Assembly: GCA_011009095.1 (NCBI GenBank)
Contig: VTPC01090626.1
Location: 54,340-118,339, forward strand
DNA length: 64,000 nucleotides
Reading direction: 5' to 3'
DNA from: Ignelater luminosus
Lineage: Eukaryota; Arthropoda; Insecta; Coleoptera; Elateridae
Shown in pieces: positions 50,247 through 61,696 of this stretch (positions are counted from its first letter, which is position 1; each line of letters begins with the position of its first letter). The translations under genes and the position numbers were made by a program. The notes under the pieces were generated by a model. The model was not told the origin of the DNA. It saw nothing but the letters and a program-made list of their open reading frames with translations, and searched no databases.

Positions 50247-50648
50247 CAGTAATACCCCCACTTACGCGAATTTGAAATTACGCGGTTTTTAAATCTTCTC
50301 GTCGATTCGTATTTAGTTGACAGAAGGCCTTAGTTCAATTGAAAAAGGGTTACAAATTTTGGAAAACATAGACTCCAACAAGGAAATTTTGCGTGAGAAG
50401 AAAAAATCTTTGATCTGTCAGACGACTTTGTTAGATTTTATGAAGTCTTCTACGTTAAAATAACTTTGCAATTTATAATAATATAATTTGTTGTATTATC
50501 TAAGATTTTATTACACATTTTTCTTCTAAATCATTGTTTTCTTTAGTCTCCGGTCCCAATTAAACATAATTTGTATGTATTTATATGCAAAATTGTACCT
50601 CGATTTACGCGGTTATCGCTCGGTCCCACCTATTGCGGGATATTACTG
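50247..50648. mobile_element. pogo/Tigger-like MITE, 402 bp
   Basis: Ends CAGTAATACCCCCACTTACG and inverted CAGTAATATCCCGCAATAGG are flanked by TA (50245-50246, 50649-50650). Subterminal TTACGCGG blocks recur near both ends. CAGTAATAYCCC termini with TA targets are typical of pogo/Tigger elements. No transposase. Confidence 0.75.
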
Positions 50649-50650
50649 TA

Positions 50651-52265
50651 TACTGTTTCGACCTTGGTTTCGACCCTATATAGCATGTTTTTAACGCTGC
50701 TAGCCACTTGGAGCCAAATGTACGCTGACCTACCGAGCAAGAACAAGAAGTAGCAAACTGCAAATTTCTTATCTAAATTCTCTCTTTTCTTTCATGTAGT
50801 TCTTCTGGAAGACGCATTTTTAACTTAACAGCTATTGCAATAATTTCTTGTTTTTGGTTTCCTCGATTTGTAGCAGCCTTCATTACGTGCGTTAACACCC
50901 TAAGCTCCGTTCCTTACTCATGCCTAAGGCCTTTGAGCTGGAGCTAGCTGAGGTAATATAAAGACAACCACTTTTGCTAGACTAAAGTAGAAGCATTCAC
51001 ATACTTTCTAAAACTTCATTGCTGTATTGGGTTTCAGAGAGCCTTGTTGATACTCTCCCTGCTAGTCAGTAGGTTGCCTTCGGTTATACTAAGGAGTCAG
51101 TGCAATAAGATAAGAACCCTCAAAACAATTATAATATAAACAGTAAATTTATTTCCAATATAGACTCCTTCCTCGACATTTTAAAATATAATTAGTCAGA
51201 ACAAACTTAAGTAAAAAGAACTCGACATATCCAAAGTAAGTCAAGTACAAAAGAATGTTAAAATAAAGTAATACTTGATTAATAAGATCGAAGGAAAACG
51301 ATAAACAATTGTTAACACAAGTCACATACCGACAGCTATTGAAACTCCCACAGGAATCATTATATTGACACCAAGAAATTTCGTCATTTGATTTAAAGTA
51401 CTATATTTTTCAAGCAGACGGCTCTTTAAATCTTTCTAGATAAAATAAGAGCATTTCATAAGGTTTTTATGAATTCATGTGTCTTAAACCAACTTATCAT
51501 GGAACTCATCAGATGGGGTTTCATCTGCACATCTGTAAGGATTCGTAGACGGTTTCTGTGGTAAACTAGTTGAGATTGATATTCTTACATAGCACAGCGA
51601 TGAAGTTACTATTTTTGTGGGCAATGCAGTTTCCATTACAGTTCTCTAATTCGCTTAATGTGCACTGTAATTTACTTAAAAGAAGTACTACGGGAATCAG
51701 CATGTGCTGAGTTTAACCAAAGACAAATATTGTTTATCTCGCTTGGAATTTTCGAATGAACTACTTAGCCACAAACTCTCTTGGAAAAACCACACCGAAA
51801 ATAAGATGACTATGAATAAACCTTTTCAACAACACTAGGTTTGTACCTTGTCAATCTATTAAGGAGCCATTTGATTTCAGAAACGGTAGGATAGAAAGTT
51901 GCTTGTACCGGAAGTCATTTTATTGCAGTTTTTGTTTTTTGAATATAATCTATGGGTTCCTAGATAATTACTAGAAACAATAACTAACTAGTAATATGAA
52001 AAACATATTTTGGCGATGGTTTTTTTGTTTCACTACCAAGATAAGCGGTAAATACGATTCTTTTTTTTAAGGAAACGCCTACATAATTTCGATCCATTGC
52101 TTTGAATGCTTTTTACTGATATCGGTTGTGCATAATGATTCGTTTAATCATTTGTTTTCGATAAATTTAATAAACACAATTTTTACGTGAAAATCATAAT
52201 TACAACAATAACCGAATAATAGCAACATCCTTTTATTCAATGCATTTTTTCTGTTTGATAAAACA
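50651..52265. other. AT-rich spacer
   Basis: No gene seen. Confidence 0.4.
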
Positions 52266-52267
52266 TA

Positions 52268-52747
52268 CAGAATGATTCAAAAAGTGTGAGGCTCATTAGA
52301 CAGGTGATTTGGAGTAAAAACCCATAACACATCCATATTCGATTCTCTCTGAAATAATGAGGAAAAACTGACTGCAGATTACATCTAGGTGCCATGCAAA
52401 ATAACAACGAATAAATGCTATCAAACAATTAGTGAGTAGTAAGTTGCTTTAGTTATCTTCACGATTTGTATCAGATAGTGTTGTTGTTATTATTATCAAT
52501 AGTAGTTAATAATAATGAAGTATACTAACCGCGAATATGCTGATATGCATTTTATTTATGGAATGTGTCATGAAAATACAGCTACGGCAGCCGAAGAATA
52601 CCGTCAGCGATATCCAAATCGTACTTTTTATAAGAATTTACAATAACCTATATGAATTCGGAAAATGTATCTATCGTTATCATGGTGGTCAAAATCACCT
52701 GCCTAATGAGCCCCTACAGTTATGTCCACACCTTTTGAACCACCCTA
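52268..52747 (+). mobile_element. Mariner-like deletion derivative, 480 bp
   Basis: Left end CAGAATGATTCAAAAAGTGT and the inverted right end TAGGGTGGTTCAAAAGGTGT, then a shared GGCTCATTAG(A/G)CAGGTGATTT block, form inverted repeats flanked by TA (52266-52267, 52748-52749). Inside, from 52515, the start of a transposase is intact (MKYTNREYADMHFIYGMCHE, then EEYRQRYPNR) but breaks off after about 43 codons; everything to the right end is deleted. It is a non-autonomous relative of the element at 48027-49285. Confidence 0.75.
52515..52650 (+). pseudogene. Transposase N-terminal fragment
   Basis: About 43 codons of the DNA-binding N-terminus of an insect mariner-like transposase (REYADMHFIYG, EEYRQRYPNR), followed by a stop. 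The catalytic domain is absent. Confidence 0.7.
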
Positions 52748-53088
52748 TATAAGAATATATGAATGATAATAAGAAATTGAAGAACGATCAACGCCCAGTA
52801 GTTCTTTTAAGAATGGATATTCACACATGCATGGCTTACTAGATAATAGGACAAAAAATTATACAGAAATCGCTTTTCTTTTAAATTTTTTTTAGCAAAA
52901 CTATAAAGGTGAATTTTTATCTTCTTGTAATTTTGAAGCTATTTCGTAAGTAAAAGGTCTAACGAGAATCTCTTATTTAAACAAGGAGTTAGGCGTTTAA
53001 CGTTCTGCAATAAGATTCCTCAAAAGTAACATTCTTTTATTTTAGCGACGAGACGTCGTAAAGTTTTTTAGTACGCCGCCGAAATCAG

Positions 53089-53153
53089 TGTTACGATTTT
53101 CATTTCTGTGAGGACAATCCCGTTAGCATACATAATTTATGTAGACGGGTCAC
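53089..53153. repeat. Left flanking direct repeat of the 42-bp array
   Basis: The sequence around GTGAGGACAATCCCGTTAG recurs in the same orientation at about 54018-54080 (GTGAGAACAGTCCAATTGG) on the other side of the array, with shared flanks such as TCACGAT/TTACGAT. The two copies bracket about 0.93 kb. Confidence 0.5.
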
Positions 53154-53830
53154 CAGAGAATTTGGCCCACCATCGGTTTTGCCCTTCACCGAGGTATCTG
53201 CGATGGGACACCAAAGGGCTCCATCTTACACCAGAACATCTGACCCACATTCAAGCATTGCCTTGGGTGGTCCAAATTCGACCTTTGCCCTTCACTAGCC
53301 ACTCGCGGTGACTGAAGGTCAAGGTTTGCTCTCTACCTGGCTACGTACGTGGTTTACGATAGGACTTTGCCTTGTAGCATGCTTCACCAGGCCAACTACG
53401 GTGATCCGAAATCGAGCTTTATCCATCAGGTTACCAGCTGTAATCAATATCGGGTTTGGTCTTTTTCTAAGTCACCTGCAATGGCTTAGATTTAATATTT
53501 ATCCCTTACCAGGCCACCTAAAGCAGCCGAAAACCGGACTTTACCCCGCAAAAGGTCATCTGCGATGGTTAAGAATCAGGTTTTGCTCTCTACCTGGCCA
53601 CTTGCGGTAGTCCACAATCAAGTGGGGAGGTTCAAAATCGAACTTTACTCTTCATCAAGTCATCTGCGGTAGCCTAATATCGAACTTTGCCCTTCATTAA
53701 ACCACTTGTAATGACCCCAATCTGATCTTTCCCCTTTACCAGGTCATCTGCCGTAGCCAAAATTTGGTCTTTGCCTCGTCAGGCTACTCTGTAACAGAGT
53801 CCACTGTCTGCAGTGGTCCAAGTTTCACAG
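53140..53830. repeat. 42-bp degenerate tandem repeat, about 16 units
   Basis: The unit is like GGTCATCTGCGATGG followed by about 27 bases ending in TTTGCTCTCTACCT. Spacing between successive GGCCACCT/GGTCATCT anchors at 53512, 53554 and 53596 is 42 bases. Because 42 is 14 codons, frames stay open (53108-53311, 53308-53610) and give 14-residue repeats of the type GHLRWLRIRFCSLP. No evidence of real translation. Confidence 0.75.
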
Positions 53831-54017
53831 TCTACTAGACTAGCTGTAGTAACGTCACATTAAATTTGTAATTCTATTGGACCTGTGGAGCTTTTATCTA
53901 TTCTTATAAGCCATCCCTATTCGGGCTTGGGTACATATAAATAATTCATTCTGCAAATTATTAACAACGGCGTTGCTAAGAGCTTGGCCAAAAAATTTTT
54001 AAGTATAAAAGAAATCC

Positions 54018-54080
54018 TTATCACGATCTTCATCTTGGTGAGAACAGTCCAATTGGTACATAAAACTTGTAAGCGGCTGC
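54018..54080. repeat. Right flanking direct repeat of the 42-bp array
   Basis: Partner of the repeat at 53089-53153. The pair may be ends of a larger repeat unit or of an inserted element. Confidence 0.5.
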
Positions 54081-57000
54081 CTCAAGACTTGGTCTTCCTT
54101 GTGCACTGCACACCTGTTTATTTTACTAAATTCCTTCTAAGGAAGGGTTTGTTTAACAAATAAGCACTACTGTTACATGGTTAGTCCCGTAATTAACTTG
54201 GACAGTCATATTCTTTTAAGTTAATAACTTTTAAACACAAACGAATAACTACGTACTGGACTCATATTACTAAAATACATTGAAAGCGAGTTATTCAGTG
54301 GTAGTCTGCGACCTATCTGTAGTAGAAAAAATCATACAAACAGTAGACTGTGTGTTTACCGTTCTTCCATATTATCTACTTTGAACATACTCGTTTTTGG
54401 AACAAACTTACTTCCAAAAGAGTTTTGTTTGGATTTAATCGACTGCCTATCTCTTGCCATTTCTGAAATCTCAGTGGTGAACCTCGAATATTTGTTTGGT
54501 TTTGTTCTTCTTTCAACTACATAACTGGATGAGTTTAGAGGCTTTTTTTTGTTTAGTAACTAAATTCTTTATTCAAGAAATATCTATTAATATTTGTACA
54601 GATTTCTGAATTTCATTTGATTAAACCATAAAAAGCATCAAGTACGCAAAAATGAGGATTTATAGATGTCGATGGATTTCGACTTTGAAGTATATTCTAA
54701 ACATGCAAAAATATACAGGATATCATTTGAAATAAGAAATTTAATGTCATTTCCGGTGAAATCGAAAGCACTGACTGCAGGCTGCACCCCAATCTATGGC
54801 AAAAGGGGTCAATAGGTGGCTTTGGTCAATCTTTTTCATACATACAAAATTTCATTTCAGTCGGTTAATAAATAAGAAGAAAAGGGAAGTGAATCTGATT
54901 TCAAATTCATACGAGATATTTTCAAAATTCTTTTGTTTTTTAGTTTGATGGATATAACTAATCAGGTTTCCCACGAATGAAAAAAGTATAAAAACAATGA
55001 ATATGCATTCTCATGTTAATGTAAGACTCACCACCACATTTGGGAATAAATTATGTGATGCTATTATAGACAACACACAAAACATAGATGTTACATATAT
55101 AAACATAGTAAAGAATTATACAGCACTCGATTATTTTGACTTGCGCTCTGCTGTTAATAAATCTGTGCCTAATCTTCAAACGTCTTTCAATCATCTTTAT
55201 CCGCTTTTATTAAATCAGTAAATTAATGAAGTTAAATCGATTCAGTTAGTATAATGATCACAAGCGCCTGCAGGCTAAATTTAAATTTTTAAATGTTCAA
55301 CAATTCAGAAATAAAATATCCTTACCTTTGACAAATGACGAAAAAGAATTGAGCATCGGCAATCCTTTTGTTTTTGAACTTAATCAGTTGAACTAAAACG
55401 TTTGATAATCACGTGACACTGCGATAATTAAAAAATCAATAGGAAAATAACTAAACAAATAGCCAATGACTAATTAAATTATTATTATTTAAGGAAAAGA
55501 TAAAATTAGCGATAAAAATCTTTAGACTAAATATAAAATAAAAAATTGCCCATTACTCGAAATGACGAGACACAACAGCCACTATATTTACAGTCTTTAT
55601 TTCAATTTATAAATTTTATTTCTGGAAGCTAAAATCAACAAATTACTGTATTTGTCACACTTAATTAGATCAAACGTAAAGGTTCTAGATCAGACCTATG
55701 TACGTCGAAAGAATGAGTAGAATTTATTAATTCGTTCCCAAAAATATTCACCCGTACAAAGTAAGACTTTCAAAGAGATGTTACCGTTATGTGACTAACA
55801 ATAGGTAATTAAGGGGCTTCCTCGCGTATTTCGTGACGCGCATTCTATTCATTTTAGCAATTTTAATTGCCTTATTAAAATTGCCTTGTTCCGGCATTTA
55901 TAATTTTATATAAAATAGATATTCTTAGATTAAAATAAAAAAAGAAAACGTTATACGAGCCGTAAATAATTTTAACTCGTCCCTGACACACTGGTTGACG
56001 ACGCATAAAAAGTTTATTTTCTTAAAATTAAAATTTCAACTGTCGCATGTTATTTTGTTTTCTCTTTATATAAATTATTTATAAAAGGTAATACAGCAGG
56101 AATTCGGGCAGTGTAGTGTCAGTAAGAAATTTATGTATAACCTCAGGAGCTTTTCCCAAACAAAAATATTTTGTTCGGAATTTCAATTTGCAAAACATTT
56201 ATTAAGCTATTGGGGATTCAGCGGCGAGATAGTAGTAGGTATAAAGCAGCAATTTAAGCGCGTTTTGTTTGATCTCTACAAAATAACAGAGATCGCAAAA
56301 TAGATCCTATTTGGTTGACTTGAATATGAATGCTCAATTTAAATTTTTCATTTTATTTGTAACTTTGTGAATTTATTCTTACGGCACTTCATAAAATCCC
56401 AAAGTGAACCCTTTGAATGCTTGGGAAGTTGAACTTTCAAGCTTCCAATATTGACACTATGTAAATTTATTTAACTATACAGGTCATTAAGGCAAGACCA
56501 GGCTCTACAAAATCGTCAGCAATTTTGGTATATGCGATTAATGATTTACATCATTCTTTTAAATAAAACCTAAATAGAATAAGTAGAATAAAAGTTTACA
56601 TCCTTACCAACATCTAGTGGCCTTTTAACAAAAGGGTAGCACTTTATTTCGATTTTAGGATTTTGATCAAAATCGACAAGGACACTTTATTGAAGTTACA
56701 GAATGTGTCCAATAATGACATTCGTTTTTTTGATCCTCTAGCCAGAGGCGCATTTAGGGTTTCTTGCACCCGTCGCAAAATTGAAACTCTGGGTCAACTA
56801 ACTCCAGTAGCCCATTAGATGGCATATTCTAACCTAGTATGATCGTATTTCTAGCTCTATTAAGAAGGTTGACAACCACAGGCATGTAGAAACATTAGTT
56901 GTCATTTTAAAAAGATTTTTGTAAATTGATAAAAGTGGTATACTATTAACTAGTCAGGACTTTCCAGAATGTTGTAAAACTGTTGTTGTTGAATACAGCA

Positions 57001-57346
57001 GCTCTCTATGAAACTGAAAGAGTGTAGATAACTTTTTTTCTACTCAGATAAAACACCTACAAACATTCATGAGATATTATATCACTTTAGTTGCCGTTCC
57101 TCTTTTGTATGCCAACAATTGCATCAAAGCTTCTGTAACAATTGTGTATAACCTAATCGTAGATTTAGTGTTTGAAAAAGCGAAGCAGATAAGCAGAAGT
57201 ATCAAGTATGTTTAGTACTTAGTTTTACAAATCCTGAGCTTTCTACGGTAGAAATACTATACTGAAGTTTCTGATTTTCTTCGTATGTCAAATTGTACTA
57301 GTGGAAAGGTTCTTTCCCATTAAGTCATACTGCATCGGACCGAGGT
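54081..57346. other. AT-rich spacer with solitary transposon-like termini
   Basis: CAGGATATCATTTGAAATAA at 54716 and CAGAGGCGCATTTAGGG at 56747 look like single ends of old MITE or hAT copies. No partner ends and no gene found. Confidence 0.35.
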
Positions 57347-57435
57347 CTTTTTCGTACTGACTCGGACAGGCGTTATCTTCGTACTGACCCAGATAAGCAT
57401 TATTTTCATACTGAACCGAAAAAGATTTTCGTACT
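57347..57435. repeat. Short 27-bp tandem repeat
   Basis: TTCGTACTGACTCGGACAGG and TTCGTACTGACCCAGATAAG are 27 bases apart, followed by TTCATACTGAACCGAAAAAG and a partial fourth unit. Confidence 0.65.
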
Positions 57436-60400
57436 GCACTGCACAGGTCGGATTTCTTGGTCGGGCCGGGCCTCGGTTTAAAGTTCTATTTGACTTTTCG
57501 GGCTTATGTCGAACCTATCGAGAAGTTGCCGTTTTTTTTTGCAGACCGTATCAAATCTATTTCCAGTCAAGTCGGGCCTGGAAATTTCTACCCATATCCA
57601 CCATATTTTTAAAGTTGAGCTTTCTTGCTTGGCATACAAATATATTTCAGCTCACAAAACCCAGTGGGACCCTTAACAAGTCTCTTTGTTTTGCAGAACA
57701 GTATTACTTTCCAAGAGTCTTACAACATTTTGTATATTTTTGCTATTTTGGGAGTTTTGTCTAGGAACCGTGCTTCTGGTCTTCTCTGGAAAAAATCTTG
57801 AGATGTCCATGGCTGCCCATTGATTCCAAATTAGCAGGAAATTACGAATAATGCACGTATTCCAGGTACACATTCGGTTGATAACTGATATTTATGATCA
57901 TGACAGGTCATATAACTTTTGCAGAATTGGCAGAAATATACTTACTGTCTTATACGTCTTAGAGAAAGTGACAAAAACTGTGTGTATACAAAATTTAAAA
58001 AATTAGTATAGTGGTCACAAATAAAGAAATTTGGAGTTACAATTGAGACTTGAGTACTTTGGTGATTTCTATATCCTTTGCGGACAATACGATTTCGTCC
58101 ATGTCTTAATATAGCTCGAGTCCAGTTACTTGACTTCGTTTATTTATTTAAATTGCAGAAAACGATTTATTAGACAAATTCGTCAGTTACGCTTGGCGTC
58201 AGGTTATCTTTTTTAATGGACAGAGGTTTGCGACTCCCAAACTGACAAATGCTATTTTAGAATAGTATCCTATTTTTGCACATAAATAGATATTGATGCA
58301 AAGATGATAGTTGCTAAGCTGATAATGCTTTTCATTTAAAAACTCAAGATTCTCTCTCCAACCCAGAATCCATTGAAGGCAGGAACATTTTAAGTATGTT
58401 GTTGTATTCTTTGACAAATACCCTGGTTACCACAGACTTCAATAAGTGGAAATGGTTATCATTATTCGCAAAGAGAAGATTGGACAAAATAAGAAATTGT
58501 TTTTACCGATTCTTACTCAATAATACTCAACTGCTAATAGGTTATTTCCAATCTTGTAAGTATCCATTGAAATGAAAGGTTAATTTTTTTCAATCAAGAT
58601 TAACCTAACGATTTTAGAGAAAGTTCGATATCATCCAGCAAAGATCGAACTAGCAATATTTGTTATCATCACGAGGACTCGTGTTTTTGCAATGCGAAAT
58701 GTAAATTAAACAGAATGTAAAAAATTTGCCAATTTTCTAATGTAGAATTATAGTGTACTATAGTATACGTATTTGCTATTTAAACTTACTGTATATTTAT
58801 CTCCAACTTCTGAAATACAAGAGTGATTTAATCTAAACTTTTCTAAGAATTATCAGATACGCATCCAAGCAAAAGCTCGCAGTAAGAGTTCACAAAGGCT
58901 AGAGCTAGATTACTTTAAGTGTTAATAATTGTTTTATTACTCGTTAACAACTGAGATTCCACAGTTACCATTTGTCTTGCCTGCAAGAATTAAGTCGGAA
59001 TAAAATTTAACGGTTTAACGGTTGTTGCTTGATAATTAAGAGTAAATTAATATTTTAAATTTTATAATAGGATTGTACAGCGTATCATGATTTAAAAATA
59101 TCAAATTCATTCTGAATAAAATGAACGCATTAGGAAATTACTTATTTGTTAAAAATTCAGCAAATACACAAAACGATTTGGATACGATACACAATAAGAA
59201 GTTAACTTGCGAAATCAAAACATTACAACGATTTATATGAGGATAGCTTTCGCCGGTTTTTTTTTTCTAATGGAACTCCCTTATTTGTTATCATGATTTA
59301 AAAGAGCGTAACACCAGCTTTCATTTGATACCACATAGTACCTACCTAGAACAAGCCGTTTTCCTACTGTACAGGGTGTACAATTGTGCCTTCAGTTTAT
59401 GTTCATATTATACCGGTTGTCTGTTAATTTGAGCAGCAATTTAAGAGGTAAAACCATTCTGCTGCATTTATTTTTGAAAGTATGCCATAGTCGAGGTTGA
59501 AAATGTAGAATTAACACATTTATTAGGTATCTATTAACTAAAATGACAAGCGCTGATTGTATAGCTCCAATTCTATTTAACCAGTCCAGGTTTTAAAAAT
59601 GATTTTTGCATATTGAATGCAGTATCCTTTGCTTCTAGTTTTCTTCTGTTGCAAAATTAAGTTTAGTTTTAAATTTGTTTATTCTAGCTAAAGATTGATG
59701 CTATTGCTTTGACGTTTACAAGAATTTGATATTCTAGATAGGTATGATTTGATATCTAGGATATGGGAGAGGACAAAATTCAACCGTAAGCCAACGCATG
59801 TGAGCTAATGAAACCCGACCTCACTGTAAGGTAAGTTCTCATGTGAAGACATCTTGTGCTCAGCACCTATCATCATAATGCAATTTTCAATCTGTTTTAA
59901 TATTTATTAATTAATTAATTTGAACAACCACATCTAAATAATCTAAATATAACGTAAAGTATTAATATATTAGGTTACTCACGGTTTTTTTTATTTAGTC
60001 AATAAAAATCTAAAGCAAAAGGATTTCAAATTGAATTTTCACTTTTAATTAAAATCGCAGTAATTTTTTTCAAGGAAACATCGTAAACTTGAAATTAATC
60101 TGGGGCGTCGTAAATGCTAACCTCGCTAATGCCGGCCCTGTACAAAAAATGAACAACAAGAAAAAATCAAAAGTAAAGAAGCAGAAATGCAGGAGTAAAA
60201 TAGTTGATATAAAGAGAAAATGAGAAAGGTATATATGAGGAACTGCAGGTTGAAGAAGGAAAGACTACGGCAGAAAAAGATATAAAAAGAATTTACAACA
60301 AAATAAAAGAAACTCAAGTAAAGTAGACCCCACAAAACGATCAAGAAATGCAATCCAAATATCTAATAAAAGTTTTAAGAGTAAATTAAGAAATTGGATT

Positions 60401-60889
60401 CATAAAACGAATACTAGGTTAAGTAATGAAAATTGTTGATTTCATTTTGTTTGTTTTTTTAATAATTTTATCAATTATTTTGTATTTTGTTTTAGAATAC
60501 ATACAATTTATTTGCGCAATAATTTTGTTCAAATCCGGTCCTGATTATTTTACTACAAAACGTTACGCTTACACTTGAATCATGCAATTAATACCCATGC
60601 TGTAAATATAAACCTACGCTGTACTAATTCTAACAATAACAGCTTACGGTAATGTAAATTGTAAACAACAAATACGGCAAAACGAAAATAATAAAACAAT
60701 GCTAAATAGTATAGTGTAAGAATAAATATGTAATTACGATACGCAAACATTTAAAAAATCACCTTTATTACCTTTATTACCTGCTTATTATTTATTCTTT
60801 CGAGAAGTTAATTTTTTCCAAACTTTTGTTACTGTAAAAGGATTAGTGCCTTTCAATAAATACTATACACAGTTGTAAACTACATATCC
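57436..60889. other. AT-rich spacer upstream of the Dacapo-like gene
   Basis: No gene recognised. CAGGGTGTACAATTGTG at 59373 and, on the minus strand, CAGGGCCGGCATTAGCGAGG ending at 60141 look like single transposon ends. Confidence 0.35.
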
Positions 60890-61248
60890 AGCGACCGCCC
60901 CTTCATTGTGGAATAGTCCAACAAACCGACACTCCTCTTGCGTCTTTCTGTCGCTTGGCAACCAACAACGGCAGTCGCGTGAAAGCGTTACGTGGAGAAG
61001 GGGCGTGTTACGTTGTAGGAACGCGTTGGTTCAAAATTTGTTTATTTTTAAAGAAAAAAAAAGATTTCTTAAGCGGGTGAAATGTTGAGAATAAGCTAAG
61101 TGTGTCTTTAAATGATACGTGAATAATTGTTAAAATAAATTAAATTTTATAGTAAATCAAAAACTAGCAGTAGCGTGACTGGATCAACACACGCCTATCT
61201 TCGCTTGTTTCAATTGTTGCCTACCTTATCGTTAAACGTAAACATACA
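60890..61248 (+). promoter_or_regulatory. Probable promoter and 5' leader of the Dacapo-like gene
   Basis: Bases 60890-61035 are locally GC- and CpG-rich, in contrast to the AT-rich DNA on both sides, and are followed by an AT-rich leader up to the ATG. This is the expected look of a promoter and transcription start for the downstream CDI gene. No TATA box at a convincing distance and no named factor site can be assigned by eye. A short ORF here (60906-61088) has no recognisable similarity and is probably noncoding leader. Confidence 0.45.
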
Positions 61249-61696
61249 ATGAGTACTCGCGTTTTCAAACCAATTTCCGTCTCGGAATTATCAAAAATTA
61301 GATCATCCCCTATACTAGAAGGAAGATTAGCATACAAGGGTGTACAGAAGGTTCGACGTGCGTTGTTTCATCCGAATCCGGAAGACACGAAACGCTTTTT
61401 AAAAGAAGAATTCGCGAAATTGGCTACATTTGAATGTGATAAGTGGGATTTTGATTTTGTAGAAGGCCAACCCAAACAAATAAGGGGTCGCTATGAATGG
61501 ACATTGATTACGGAAAAACCAAAATTAGATGTAATGATGGCACCAATTAAACGTTTATTAAATGTTCAAGACACCACGGAAGAATTATACCCCCCAATTC
61601 AGAGTTCTTCGGAAAATACGATAGAAGACACGGAAATGTCAACGTCGGACGTACCTTTTGCTGTGGAAATACCGAAAAAGCAGAGTTTGATTACTG
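61249..61696 (+). CDS. dap: Dacapo-like CDK inhibitor (Cip/Kip family), first coding exon, 3' partial
   Basis: This exon encodes 149 residues plus the first base of codon 150 of a Cip/Kip CDK inhibitor. It shows a cyclin-docking RxL motif (RRALF, residues 36-40), a linker helix (about 44-60), the CDK-binding block KWDFDF (65-70) and GRYEW (80-84). A basic KKQSLIT stretch follows at 143-149. QSLIT is the start of a PCNA-interacting box, and in Drosophila Dacapo such a PIP degron drives S-phase destruction by CRL4-Cdt2. The exon ends ACTG|GTGAGT, a consensus donor, in phase 1. If the next exon begins AT or AC, the split codon becomes Asp and completes the TD-type degron. Unspliced reading runs on to a stop near 61824, which I regard as intron read-through. 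The ATG at 61249 is the first in frame after in-frame stops. Later exons were not identified. Confidence 0.85.

Noticed and set aside
60906-61088. 60-codon ORF upstream of the Dacapo-like ATG
   Set aside because: Arg/Ser-rich translation without similarity; best explained as GC-rich promoter and leader sequence.
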